64,000 nt of DNA from positions 248,001-312,000 of the forward strand of contig NZ_OUNR01000017.1 of the NCBI RefSeq assembly GCF_900403705.1. The letters run 5' to 3'. Made by a program: the position numbers and the translations under genes. The notes beneath the pieces are model-generated. The model had not been told where the DNA came from, searched no databases, and saw nothing but the letters and a program-made list of their open reading frames with translations. This document shows, in pieces, positions 25,710-34,744 of this stretch (positions within the stretch are counted from its first letter, which is position 1; each line of letters starts with the position of its first letter). Source of the DNA: Nitrospira lenta. GTDB lineage: Bacteria > Nitrospirota > Nitrospiria > Nitrospirales > Nitrospiraceae.

Positions 25710-27276
25710 CGTTCTCTACCGGGGAATTCCTCTTCACGTAGACCACGACCTTCCTATCTTCGTATTCTTTCTCCCACCCCGGCGTGGAGGCCAATACCGT
25801 TGCAAGCGCCGTCTCTCTTTTCAGCAACGCCCAATCCACCGCGTATTTGTCGAGGAGATCTGTCCGAGGAACCGAAGCCGAGACAAGATCGACATAATTT
25901 TTGAAGATCCATCGATCTCCAATCTGCCAGGCCGGCATCCGCCCATCAATAAACGTCTTGATCCCCGGAACCTGCCACAACAGAAAACCGCCATATTGAT
26001 AGTCATGGACCGGCCTTGAACCCAAGCGATCGCGATGGGCGCGAATCCACTCAACCGCTTCGATGGGATAGGACGTCTGGCGAAATGCGACATCCGGAGT
26101 CACCCCGAATCGCCAGACATCCCGCAGATGATCAGGACCAAGCACAACCAGCAAGAGAGCGAGTGCCGCCGTCACACCCAGGCCTCCCCATGCTGCTCCA
26201 CGCTGCCGCAGCTTCAGTGCCGACGCCATCCGGCCATACCCGATTTGTAACAATTCAACGGCGAGCGGGAGACTCACGATTAAAAAAATCGGAATGTTCC
26301 GCAGATGCCGGCAAGCCACGAAAAGAAATGCTACGAACACGCCGATGCGTACCGGCTCAAGACGCCGATACCAAAGCACCGCCGCAACCGTCAGTCCCCC
26401 CAGATAGATCACGAATAGTCGGCCCGCCAAGGTTTCCAATGAAGGCGGTTGCCACTCCTGCAGCATCGACACCATAAATTGATTCGCCAGCGAATCCAGG
26501 ATTTCCTGGTGCAGCCGCCAGCCATAGGGATTCAGCAGCGTCGCCAGGCCGGCAAGGCCGGTCGCCAGGGTCAGAGGCCACAGATCGGGTGAGGGCAGAT
26601 CCCGCTCATCCAATCTGCGCTGCGCATCTGGCCACACACGGAAAACCATGGCCACGCACCAATTCAATCCAATCACGACTGCCAACAGAAAGAGCCCCGC
26701 GGTGAATCCGCCGTGCAGATTGGCCCACAGAAGGAAAATCGGCGGGAGCAGCCAGATGATCCACCGGGTTCCTTGCCGCAGCCGATCCAGTACCACCAGC
26801 ACCACTGCCATACCGAGCAAGGTTACTACCTGTGTGCGTGCTCCCAGGAACGGGAGCGCCACCCACAAGGATAAAACACAGACGACCAGACGAACCGGCC
26901 AGATCGCCTGCCCGGTCCGTGCGGCGATGATCCAGGCCGCAGCTGTGACCAGACCGAAGAACGCAATGACGAGCAGCCCACCGGCAGAACCGCCGATGCG
27001 ATACAGCCACCCAAGTACGAGATCGGTCAGCCACGCATGCTCCACCCATGGCCAATCCGGCATTGTATGTGAGTAGGGATCGAGCGCCGGGAGCTGCCCT
27101 CCGGACACGAGTAAATCCAATCCGGTCCGCAGATGCCAACCAAAGTCGGGCTCGGTCAACGGCTGTAGCGCAAAATTCACGATGATCAGAAGCAGGAGGG
27201 CATTCAATGCGGAAGTGTGAATGGCGGGCATCTGACCTGAATCTACCGACGACCCATTCCGACGCGGACGTTTCAT
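25681..27276 (-). CDS. multi-pass membrane protein, GT-C glycosyltransferase-like
   Basis: A 531-residue integral membrane protein with about ten hydrophobic helices and a soluble C-terminal domain (about 420-531). After the first helix it has LDPYSHTMPDWPWVEHAWL, the type of acidic/His loop found in GT-C enzymes that use polyprenyl-linked sugars. Assignment is by topology and this loop only. The ATG at 27276 overlaps the carbamoyltransferase stop (ATGA), so the two are co-translated. With the adjacent GT2 enzyme it could form a donor and transfer pair for a surface glycan. Confidence 0.68.
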   Translation of the reverse strand: MKRPRRNGSSVDSGQMPAIHTSALNALLLLIIVNFALQPLTEPDFGWHLRTGLDLLVSGGQLPALDPYSHTMPDWPWVEHAWLTDLVLGWLYRIGGSAGGLLVIAFFGLVTAAAWIIAARTGQAIWPVRLVVCVLSLWVALPFLGARTQVVTLLGMAVVLVVLDRLRQGTRWIIWLLPPIFLLWANLHGGFTAGLFLLAVVIGLNWCVAMVFRVWPDAQRRLDERDLPSPDLWPLTLATGLAGLATLLNPYGWRLHQEILDSLANQFMVSMLQEWQPPSLETLAGRLFVIYLGGLTVAAVLWYRRLEPVRIGVFVAFLFVACRHLRNIPIFLIVSLPLAVELLQIGYGRMASALKLRQRGAAWGGLGVTAALALLLVVLGPDHLRDVWRFGVTPDVAFRQTSYPIEAVEWIRAHRDRLGSRPVHDYQYGGFLLWQVPGIKTFIDGRMPAWQIGDRWIFKNYVDLVSASVPRTDLLDKYAVDWALLKRETALATVLASTPGWEKEYEDRKVVVYVKRNSPVENVIPGLEPSR

Positions 27277-28997
27277 CGCAGACGAGAGGCAGCCGGGTTC
27301 GCCACGAGCAGGTTTCCCAATACCAGCCAATCGACCTCGGTGCGCTGGAAGCAGCGAACCGCGTCATCCGGCGAACAGACGATCGGCTCCTGCACATTGA
27401 AGGACGTATTGAGCAAGACCGGCACGCCGGTGCGCCGGGCGAAGGCCTGCAGCAATTGATGAAAGAGCGGATTGGCGTGCCGATCGACCGTTTGAACTCG
27501 CGCCGACCCATCCACATGCACCACGGCCGGGATAATGCCTTTCGCGCTGGGTTTCGCAGCGACCGTCACCATCATGAAGGGAGAAGAGGCCGGCGCATCG
27601 AAGTACGCACCCGCTTCTTCTGCCAGCACGGAAGGCGCGAAGGGGCGGAATAATTCACGTTGTTTGACCTTGGCATTGATGAGCGCACGACTATCATCCC
27701 GGCGCGGATCGGCCAGCAGGCTGCGGTTGCCTAACGCACGCGGCCCCCACTCCATGCGTCCCTGGAACCAGAACACGAGTTTACCGTTCGCGAGTTCCCG
27801 GGCCACCTGGCCGCACAATTCTGCATCGGCGAACCGCTGAGATTGTAAGCCCGCTCGCTGCAATGCCGTCAGACAATCCGCTTCACTAAACTGCGGCCCC
27901 CAATAGGCCGCCGTCATGACCGGACGCTGGGTCATGGCTCCGCGCCGAAACGTGTGCCACAAGGCGGCCCCCATCGCGGCCCCGGAGTCACCGGCGGCGG
28001 GGGGAATATAGACCTCGCGAAAACCTGCCTCGCGCCACAATCGACTATTGGCGACGCAATTATAGGCCACTCCGCCCGCCAGGCAGAGGTGATCCGCCTT
28101 GGTTTTCATCCGCAGCGCGCGAGCCAAGGCCAGCAAGACTTCCTCTAACACCAGTTGCACGCTCGCGGCCAGATCGCGATGGCGCGGTCCCACCTCTTCA
28201 TCCGGCAGCCGCGGCGTGCCCAGCAAGGAGACTAACCCGGGAACAAAGATTCCGGCCCGCGCCAGATGAAAATCCAACAACGTGGTATTCAGCGTAAAGG
28301 TTCCGTCGGGAACAAGCCGAAGAATATACCGGCGAATCGTTTCGGCATAGCGCGGCTCACCATACGCCGCCAACCCCATCACGATGTACTCGTCGTGGTC
28401 CGGCTTGAGCCCCAGAAATGCCGTCATGGCAGCATAGAACTGGCCGAGCGAATGCGGAAGCGGCGTACGTCCGATCGCGTGGATCTGCTGCCGGTCGGCG
28501 ATCGCCATCATCGTCGAATGCGACTCGGATGCACCATCCACAACGAGGACTGCCGCTCGTTCAAATGGGGAGACCAGAAACGCGCTGGCGGCATGGCACA
28601 TGTGATGATCGAGAAACGTGACGGGTGGGCACGGCGTGCCGTCGATCTGCCCGCTTAGCTTTCGCCGCAAGCAGGCCAGCTCCCACCATTCCTGACGCAG
28701 ACGTTCAACCGACCGCCGACCCTTCTCTCGAAACAGCTGGGGCGAACGAACCATCGCGCTCACGGCCAACCGCGCGCGCGTCCCGATCTCCCAATATTTC
28801 CACGGCACCGCCACCGCATCGAGCTCACAAAGACGAAGCCCGGCTTCGTTTAAGCAATATCGAATGGCATGGATCGGCAGCGCGGACACATGCTTGATGC
28901 GAACGAATCGTTCTTCTTCCGCAGCCGCCACAATCCGCCCGTCTTGAACGAGTGCGGCGGCCGCATCCCGCATATTGGAAAGCCCCAGAGTCAACAT
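27273..28997 (-). CDS. NodU/CmcH/TobZ-family O-carbamoyltransferase
   Basis: A 574-residue enzyme that transfers a carbamoyl group from carbamoyl phosphate through an adenylate. The N-terminal ASKHA-like part shows GLSNMRDAAAAL and AAEEERFVRIKH, then the metal site HHMCHAASAF and VVDGASE. The C-terminal domain has WFQGRMEWGPRALGNRS. I chose the ATG at 28997 because it starts the family's usual MLTLGLSN; the upstream open frame is unrelated in sequence. Substrates in the family are sugars, Nod factors or antibiotics. Coupled to the GT-C-like gene. Confidence 0.92.
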   Translation of the reverse strand: MLTLGLSNMRDAAAALVQDGRIVAAAEEERFVRIKHVSALPIHAIRYCLNEAGLRLCELDAVAVPWKYWEIGTRARLAVSAMVRSPQLFREKGRRSVERLRQEWWELACLRRKLSGQIDGTPCPPVTFLDHHMCHAASAFLVSPFERAAVLVVDGASESHSTMMAIADRQQIHAIGRTPLPHSLGQFYAAMTAFLGLKPDHDEYIVMGLAAYGEPRYAETIRRYILRLVPDGTFTLNTTLLDFHLARAGIFVPGLVSLLGTPRLPDEEVGPRHRDLAASVQLVLEEVLLALARALRMKTKADHLCLAGGVAYNCVANSRLWREAGFREVYIPPAAGDSGAAMGAALWHTFRRGAMTQRPVMTAAYWGPQFSEADCLTALQRAGLQSQRFADAELCGQVARELANGKLVFWFQGRMEWGPRALGNRSLLADPRRDDSRALINAKVKQRELFRPFAPSVLAEEAGAYFDAPASSPFMMVTVAAKPSAKGIIPAVVHVDGSARVQTVDRHANPLFHQLLQAFARRTGVPVLLNTSFNVQEPIVCSPDDAVRCFQRTEVDWLVLGNLLVANPAASRLR

Positions 28998-29123
28998 GGG
29001 AACCGAGCATAGATCGAGTGGCCGCAACGCCGCAAGGGATGGGCGGATCCGTGTTGCTTTCACCTTTTGAATCCGGTACGGTGGCGCGTCGAAATTAACC
29101 CCAGCCCTCGGAGCCTGAACCCA

Positions 29124-31004
29124 ATGAACGGTTCCTTTTCCATGCCAGCCAGACCGCTCAGGACACCGCTTCCAGCCATTCTGACGATGCTCTTCCTGAT
29201 CATTGGAGTCGGCTGTGCGAGCCACTTGGAGTTTCCTCCGATGGGTGAGCCGCTGCACGTCTCGGTCAAGCTGGAAATTCCTGCTTCGATCAAAACGCTG
29301 CGGGCGGAATACACCGACGGATGCGGACACCTCATGCAAGTCCCGCTCGGAGCTCGCCTGGAAGAAGCCCTTGTGGAAGGCGCCTATCGAACATTCAAAT
29401 CCGTTTCCTACGAAGGGGGCGGGAGCAAAGATGCGGTGCCGGAGGCCGTCGTCCGCGTGGATCTGGTGAATTGGTCATTCAAGCTTCAGCAGGACAACCT
29501 CTACGACCGCGTCCCGGCGAATATTCAATTGAATGCTATCGCACGGGTGTACGATCTCACCGGGAAGGTTCTGCGCGAATCCGAAGTGAAGGTCGTGCGC
29601 CAAGAGCGATTACGTCTAGAGGCCGCCCAACGCAACTGCGATTACATCATCGACCCGTTTATCCAGGACACCTCCGTCGATTTTGCCTCCAAAGTTTCGA
29701 TGGATGTCCGAGAAGCCTTTGGGGGAAAAACGCAGGCGGCTGTGACGGCGGCGACCCCAGCCCCGCTGGCAACGCCTCAACCAGCAGCAGGACTCCCGAC
29801 AAGCAGGCCGCAGCTTCCGGCGACAACGGCATCCGCCTCGTCTTCACTCCGCTTTAAAGCGATGATCCTTGATGAGAATGGGAACCTCGTCTTGGAAGGC
29901 GGTGAACGTGTCCGGGTCCGCGTTGATATTGTGAACGTCGGCATGACGGCGATTCAGCAGGCCATCGTCTCTCTTTCCGGCAGTCAGGCGCTCATTACGC
30001 ATTTCCCGTCGTCCGTGCTGCCTGTCCCGGCGTTACAGCCGGGAGAGACTAAATCCATTGAGTTTGTCGCGACGCTACCGCCTTCAATCCAGCCGCAGAA
30101 AGCCGAGCTCCACGTCACCGTCGAAGAACCGGCCTCACACCAGGCAGCTCCGGCACAAACACTGACGGTCGTGATGCAGGCAACCGGCATTAAAACCGAT
30201 GACGTAGACCAAATCCCCGTCGCCACCACAACGTTCCACCAACCCAACACCTATCTGCTCTCGATCGGAATCGGATCATACCGGGACCCGCAGGTTCTCC
30301 CACGAAAGTTTGCGTCACTCGATGCGGAGATGGTGGCCAGCTACTTCCAGGCACTGGGAGGAGTTCCTTCAACCAATGTCCGCCTGCTGCAAGACTGGAA
30401 AGCCTTGCGCCCGGATATCGATGAAGCCCTCCTGGACTGGCTCCCGCCGCACATGACCAAAGAGGCTGTGGTTATTGTGTACTTCGCCGGCCAAGCGATG
30501 GTAACCCATACGGGAGAAGTGCTCTTGGTTCCCTACGAAGGCAGCCCGACCGCCACATCGCGCCTCTATCCCCTGAAAGACCTTGAAGCGGCGCTGACGC
30601 GACTCAAAGCGAAACAAGTGATCCTGTTATTCGATGGAATGGTGTCGAGGCTTCATAGCGACCCCAAGGTAAAAAATCTCCCCCCTCGTTGGGACTCAGC
30701 GGGATCCTCGATCATCCGCATCGTCAGCAGCGACAACCTCGGCAAGGGTCTGGAAGACGATACCCACCGCCATGGACTGATGACGTACTACCTACTCCGC
30801 GCGCTGCGAGGGGAGAGCGATTCAAACCGCGACGGGTCGGTGACCCTCGCGGAAACGGCCGCATACGTGAGCCAAAAAGTCACCTGGGCGGCGAAGACCC
30901 AATTTAATAGTGATCAACGTCCGCTCATCGTTCCGCCACTCAAACAAACGGATCCGTCGTCTGCGCTCGTGCTGAGCAAGCTCGCTGCGATTCGAGGCGA
31001 ATAA
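29124..31004 (+). CDS. caspase-fold lipoprotein lacking both catalytic residues
   Basis: A 626-residue lipoprotein (lipobox GVGC, Cys31). Residues about 40-210 are an unknown N-terminal domain; about 220-240 is an Ala/Pro linker; about 245-340 is an Ig/CARDB-like domain. About 370-625 is a caspase (peptidase C14) fold. The usual YFAGHG is YFAGQA, with Gln457 in place of the catalytic His. The usual LLDACFSG is LLFDGMVSR, with Met506 in place of the catalytic Cys. An EF-hand-like loop DSNRDGSVTLAE lies at 566-577. It is therefore probably a binding or scaffold protein, not a protease. Divergent from the carbamoyltransferase. Confidence 0.8.
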   Translation: MNGSFSMPARPLRTPLPAILTMLFLIIGVGCASHLEFPPMGEPLHVSVKLEIPASIKTLRAEYTDGCGHLMQVPLGARLEEALVEGAYRTFKSVSYEGGGSKDAVPEAVVRVDLVNWSFKLQQDNLYDRVPANIQLNAIARVYDLTGKVLRESEVKVVRQERLRLEAAQRNCDYIIDPFIQDTSVDFASKVSMDVREAFGGKTQAAVTAATPAPLATPQPAAGLPTSRPQLPATTASASSSLRFKAMILDENGNLVLEGGERVRVRVDIVNVGMTAIQQAIVSLSGSQALITHFPSSVLPVPALQPGETKSIEFVATLPPSIQPQKAELHVTVEEPASHQAAPAQTLTVVMQATGIKTDDVDQIPVATTTFHQPNTYLLSIGIGSYRDPQVLPRKFASLDAEMVASYFQALGGVPSTNVRLLQDWKALRPDIDEALLDWLPPHMTKEAVVIVYFAGQAMVTHTGEVLLVPYEGSPTATSRLYPLKDLEAALTRLKAKQVILLFDGMVSRLHSDPKVKNLPPRWDSAGSSIIRIVSSDNLGKGLEDDTHRHGLMTYYLLRALRGESDSNRDGSVTLAETAAYVSQKVTWAAKTQFNSDQRPLIVPPLKQTDPSSALVLSKLAAIRGE

Positions 31005-31210
31005 CTGTTTTCACTCTTCACAGACTGCACACCGAATACACTCATTCGCCGCCAGTCCGGCATGCATCGTAGCCGCTGACGCGCCTCGCTCCGAAGCGGT
31101 GGCCTCCCCTGTCAGTCCATGAACCGATGACGATCACGGCGACGCGGCCGGACGGAAAGTGGCAGGTCTCGCGTACGTACTCAACTCGGGAAAGATTCTC
31201 ACCAAAACGC

Positions 31211-31244
31211 GAGAGGGGCGGGGGATTGCTCCCCCGCCCCTCTC
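31211..31244 (-). terminator. strong hairpin terminator after the cytochrome gene
   Basis: A perfect 15-base stem, GAGAGGGGCGGGGGA with its complement, around a TTGC loop. It lies 25 bases past the cytochrome stop and is followed on the minus strand by GCGTTTTGGT. The rest of 31005-31268 shows no gene. Confidence 0.82.
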
Positions 31245-31268
31245 TCAACACTGCGAACTCTACAGGAA

Positions 31269-31715
31269 CTACTCGCCCTTGCAGAAGCTCCGCTCGTAGT
31301 TGATGATGTTCCACGCTTCTTCTTCGTTGATCGCGGCAGGAATCAACGAGACCATGCCGGTGCCCTGGCTGCCGTTCTTGATGACCCAGAACAGCTCGCC
31401 ATCTTTCCGCTTCTTGTGGAACTTGCAATTGGTGAAGTCCCGGGGGCTCGGATCCAGAATCGCGCCGGCCGGTCCATCGCCCTTGCCTTCTTTTCCATGA
31501 CAGTTGAAGCAAGTGCCCTTGCCCTCGAATAACGCCTTGCCCTTGGCAATGCTCTCAGGACTCGAGGCAATCGGATTCTTCATGGCCTTTGCATCGCTCA
31601 TCTGATCGGCTGGGACGCGGGGCTTCAGCGGATCTTTTTCCGCGGCTCCCGCCACCGTCACAGACATGAGCATCAGGGCTGCAGTGATTCCCAAGAACTT
31701 CGAGAAGTAACCCAT
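31269..31715 (-). CDS. periplasmic mono-heme cytochrome c
   Basis: A 148-residue secreted cytochrome. The signal peptide ends near AGAA (about residue 25). One heme site is CFNCH, preceded by KGKALFEGKGT; a Met for the sixth ligand is available in GTGMVSLIP. Two more Cys occur later (FTNCKF, SFCKGE). It resembles class I cytochromes of nitrifiers that shuttle electrons in the periplasm. AAGGAGG lies 7 bases before the ATG. It has its own consensus promoter and a very strong terminator, so it is likely a highly expressed single-gene unit. Confidence 0.9.
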   Translation of the reverse strand: MGYFSKFLGITAALMLMSVTVAGAAEKDPLKPRVPADQMSDAKAMKNPIASSPESIAKGKALFEGKGTCFNCHGKEGKGDGPAGAILDPSPRDFTNCKFHKKRKDGELFWVIKNGSQGTGMVSLIPAAINEEEAWNIINYERSFCKGE

Positions 31716-31811
31716 CGCACGTCCTCCTTTGTGTTGAACCCACCACACGTGAACTCGGCCTTAGGCCGCTGGCATTATGATACCGATACAAAAATTCACT
31801 GAAACGGGCGG

Positions 31812-31841
31812 ACTATAGCAACCACGCTCGATTCTTGTCAA
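31812..31841 (-). promoter_or_regulatory. sigma-70 promoter of the mono-heme cytochrome gene
   Basis: TTGACA and TATAGT are spaced by 18 bases and read toward the cytochrome. Transcription would begin near 31805, giving a leader of about 90 bases. This is among the best housekeeping-type promoters in the window. Confidence 0.65.
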
Positions 31842-32197
31842 GAAATCCGTCCTCTCACTGCCGCATCTTGCTAGTGTCCCAATCGCCAACCCTCTTATCT
31901 CCGCCCGCTACACTCGTCTCATGTATCAAGGTGCGTGCCAGATGAATCATCTCATGAACGGCCTTATTTGAGCCACTTAGAGCGATCAATCCTGACCAGA
32001 TCCTCAACTAGCCTCCGTCGTGACACCTTTGCGCCACAAACTTTCATTGTTGCCCCAGCAAGGGCTGACGCGAATCGAAACGGATCAACCTGCCGTGGCT
32101 ATCACGACCGACGATAGCAGACCCATGCGTTGAGATGCGGAGAGACCTGATACACCGGCCCCGTTTGAGGAGAGCCAGAAGAAATGAGGTGCCCGTC
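31842..32197. other. intergenic stretch without a recognisable gene
   Basis: These 356 bases lie between the cytochrome promoter and the end of the RodZ-like gene. Short open frames here lack ribosome sites and protein-like composition. No clear hairpin or repeat was seen. Confidence 0.5.
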
Positions 32198-33124
32198 TTA
32201 CCGCTTGATCACCACATCACGGGCGACTTTCCCACTCGGACCAAATGGCTTCAGTGGCTTTCCATTGAGTTCAGCTTTCACACCGCCAGCATTCCCCAGC
32301 GTCAGAATGAACTGGTCCTGTCCTTTCCAATGAGCCTTTTCACCCGGACGAAGTAACGCCTCCTGTGGACTGCCGTTGTCGATCTGAACCACCACCCAAC
32401 TCAATTCGTTGGCCTCAAGATCCAGCGCTAATTGTCCATCCGAAGCCGGCCCGGCCCCTTCGATTGCGAGGCTACCAAGCGGACCATCCGTGCCAGGCGA
32501 CGCCGTCGACACAGGGTCAGCCTCTGGTTTTGCGACAACCACCGGAGCATGGCTCCCGGCCGGCTCAGTGGCACGGCTCTCCGCCACAGGCTTCACAGGG
32601 GCGGGAGGCACGACGTCGCTGGACTTCGCTGGGATAGGAATCGGCTCCGGATCCTGATGGGTGCTGGGATCACCGGCTTCTTTCGTCGCCGGAACGCCGC
32701 GCTTATTCGACATCAACTCAGATGTACCGCGCCGCAAAACCGACGACTGCTCTCGGCTCAAAAGAAAAATGAGCGTCAACACCGCAATCCCGATCGCCAC
32801 CGCGACCGCTTTCCGGTTGGCTTGGCGCTTACGCTCTTCCTCAACCTGCCGAACCTTCAGTCGTTCCCGTTCATCCTGTTTTTCATAAAAAGCCCCGGCT
32901 GACTGGACAAACCGGTGAATGGCGTCCTCTTCGTCGAGCCCAAGCGAACGCGCGTAGGATCGAACAAACCCTCTCGCAAAGACCTGATCCGGCAACTTGG
33001 CGAAATTTCCATCCTCCAACGCCTTGACAAAATCCGACCGGATGCGTGTCTTCGCCGCCACTTCGTCGACGGTCAATCCCTTGGTCTCACGAACCTGCCG
33101 AAAAAATTCGCCAACCGATTCCAT
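32198..33124 (-). CDS. rodZ: RodZ-like helix-turn-helix membrane protein
   Basis: A 308-residue bitopic protein. The N-terminal cytoplasmic HTH (GEFFRQVRETKGLTVDEVAAKTRIR, in two halves over about 5-30) is followed by a basic juxtamembrane stretch and one helix at about 107-123. A Pro/Ala-rich periplasmic linker leads to a beta-rich C-terminal domain of the DUF4115 type (about 225-305). RodZ links MreB to the cell-wall elongation machinery. In this run it follows a TPR lipoprotein gene by about 10 bases. Confidence 0.86.
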   Translation of the reverse strand: MESVGEFFRQVRETKGLTVDEVAAKTRIRSDFVKALEDGNFAKLPDQVFARGFVRSYARSLGLDEEDAIHRFVQSAGAFYEKQDERERLKVRQVEEERKRQANRKAVAVAIGIAVLTLIFLLSREQSSVLRRGTSELMSNKRGVPATKEAGDPSTHQDPEPIPIPAKSSDVVPPAPVKPVAESRATEPAGSHAPVVVAKPEADPVSTASPGTDGPLGSLAIEGAGPASDGQLALDLEANELSWVVVQIDNGSPQEALLRPGEKAHWKGQDQFILTLGNAGGVKAELNGKPLKPFGPSGKVARDVVIKR

Positions 33125-33134
33125 ACGCCCTCAA

Positions 33135-33827
33135 CTACTTTAACCGAGCCAAAAGTTCTGTTGCTGCCGCGGCGTACTCGCCGCCCTTATCCATCGTCTT
33201 CACCTTGCCAAGAGCCTCTCGCGCCTTGGCGGTATATCCCAACTTGGTATATACCCGCCCCAACTCGAGCAGGGTCAACGCCGGAGGCACACTGGCGGGA
33301 TTTGCAGTCGCGGCGTCCTCCAACGACTCCATCGCCTCCTGGAAATCTCCCTGTTGAATCAAGGCCCGGCCTAAATGAAACCGCGCCAAGTCCGGAGTAG
33401 CGTAGAGGGGATTAGCCAGTGCGGCCCGGTAAGACCGGATCGCCTCTTCCCACTTCCCCTGGCTGGCCAATACTTGCCCCAGATAGGTATGCGCTTCTGA
33501 ATAGGCGTCGTCAATCTGGATAGCAGCCAGAAACTGTTCTTCTGCGAGGGTGAATTTCCCCTGGATGGCATAAACATGACCCAGGCCATAGTGCGCCTCT
33601 TTGTTCTTCGGGTTCAGCTGGACCGCTTTTTGAAACGACACAAACGCTTTCTGCCGGTCCCCGCTGAGCGTCGCGATGCCTTCCTGGTAATGGCCTTGCG
33701 ATTTTTGAATCGCCTCATCCGTGGCCGCACAGGCGCTGATGAATAGACAGCCTCCCACAAGCAAGCTGCGCCCGCACTGCAGCACGCGCCTCCCCCCTTG
33801 CCCGCGGCCCTGTTCCCCATCAAGCAT
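33135..33827 (-). CDS. TPR-repeat lipoprotein (PilF/PilW-like)
   Basis: A 230-residue lipoprotein with lipobox ISAC (Cys33) and about five tetratricopeptide repeats, for example KAFVSFQKAVQLNPKNKEAHY and the units that follow. PilF/PilW lipoproteins assemble type IV pilus secretin rings. No pilus gene is nearby, so the role here could equally be general envelope scaffolding. The ATG overlaps the stop of the PfkB kinase by one base (TAATG), so translation is coupled. Confidence 0.82.
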   Translation of the reverse strand: MLDGEQGRGQGGRRVLQCGRSLLVGGCLFISACAATDEAIQKSQGHYQEGIATLSGDRQKAFVSFQKAVQLNPKNKEAHYGLGHVYAIQGKFTLAEEQFLAAIQIDDAYSEAHTYLGQVLASQGKWEEAIRSYRAALANPLYATPDLARFHLGRALIQQGDFQEAMESLEDAATANPASVPPALTLLELGRVYTKLGYTAKAREALGKVKTMDKGGEYAAAATELLARLK

Positions 33828-34741
33828 TACGACACATCCTCAAAATGGGTCAATCGCTTGAATTCCCGGAACCGCGCCTGAATCTCTTTGTAATCCAGGA
33901 TACGTAACCGGTCAAGACTAAAGGATTCTACCGTAAAAGACGCCATCACACTTCCGAAAATGATGGCTTGCTTCATGGTCTCAGCAGAACGATTTCCCGT
34001 CGCAGCGAGATAGCCCAAAAACCCGCCGGCAAACGTGTCCCCGGCGCCGGTGGGATCCCGCACATCCTCTAGGGGGAACGCCGGCGCGCCGAACACCTGG
34101 GTTCCGTTGAACATCAATACACCGTACTCTCCCCGCTTGATGATGAGATACTTGGGCCCCCGCGCCAGGATTTGCTTGGCCACTTTCACCAGATTGGAAT
34201 CTTGTCCCAATGCGCGGGCCTCACCATCATTGATGATCAGGATATCGATTTTCTCTAAGACCTTCCACAACGCATCGCGCTTCCCGTTGATCCAGAAATT
34301 CATCGTGTCGCAGGCCACCAGGCCGGGACGCTCAACCTTCTGCAACACGTCAAGTTGCAGCTCGGGATCGATGTTGCCAAGGAACAGCACATCAGGGGAA
34401 CGGTACGCCTCGGGAATCTTGGGACGGAAGGTTTCAAACACGTTCAGCTTCGTGTCGAGCGTCTTCGCCTCATTCAGCTGATACGAGTATTCCCCCTTCC
34501 ACCGAAACGTCGCCCCAGGCCGCTGCTCCAGCCCCGTCAGATCAATTCCGCGGCTCTTGAGAAACGCAATGTGCTGGGCGGGGAAATCCTCTCCCACGAC
34601 AGCAATCAGCGCGACCGACGTAAAAAAACTGGCCGACGTCGAGAAATACGTTGCGGACCCGCCGAGAATATCGGCCCCCTCTCCAAACGGTGTCTTTACC
34701 GTGTCGAGCGCAACTGACCCTACCACCAGCAGCTTCCCCAT
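33827..34741 (-). CDS. PfkB-family sugar/nucleoside kinase
   Basis: A 304-residue ribokinase-fold enzyme. The N-terminus MGKLLVVGSVALDTVKTP and GGSATYFS are substrate-side motifs. The C-terminal DPTGAGDTFAGGFLG has the catalytic Asp and anion hole. Just downstream of mtnP (3 bases), it may phosphorylate a product of methylthioadenosine breakdown such as methylthioribose or a nucleoside. That substrate is inferred from the neighbour only. Confidence 0.88.
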   Translation of the reverse strand: MGKLLVVGSVALDTVKTPFGEGADILGGSATYFSTSASFFTSVALIAVVGEDFPAQHIAFLKSRGIDLTGLEQRPGATFRWKGEYSYQLNEAKTLDTKLNVFETFRPKIPEAYRSPDVLFLGNIDPELQLDVLQKVERPGLVACDTMNFWINGKRDALWKVLEKIDILIINDGEARALGQDSNLVKVAKQILARGPKYLIIKRGEYGVLMFNGTQVFGAPAFPLEDVRDPTGAGDTFAGGFLGYLAATGNRSAETMKQAIIFGSVMASFTVESFSLDRLRILDYKEIQARFREFKRLTHFEDVS

Positions 34742-34744
34742 GGT

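Noticed and set aside
28998-29339. Longer start for the carbamoyltransferase
   Set aside because: The additional residues are antisense to the pseudo-caspase lipoprotein signal and match nothing in the family.
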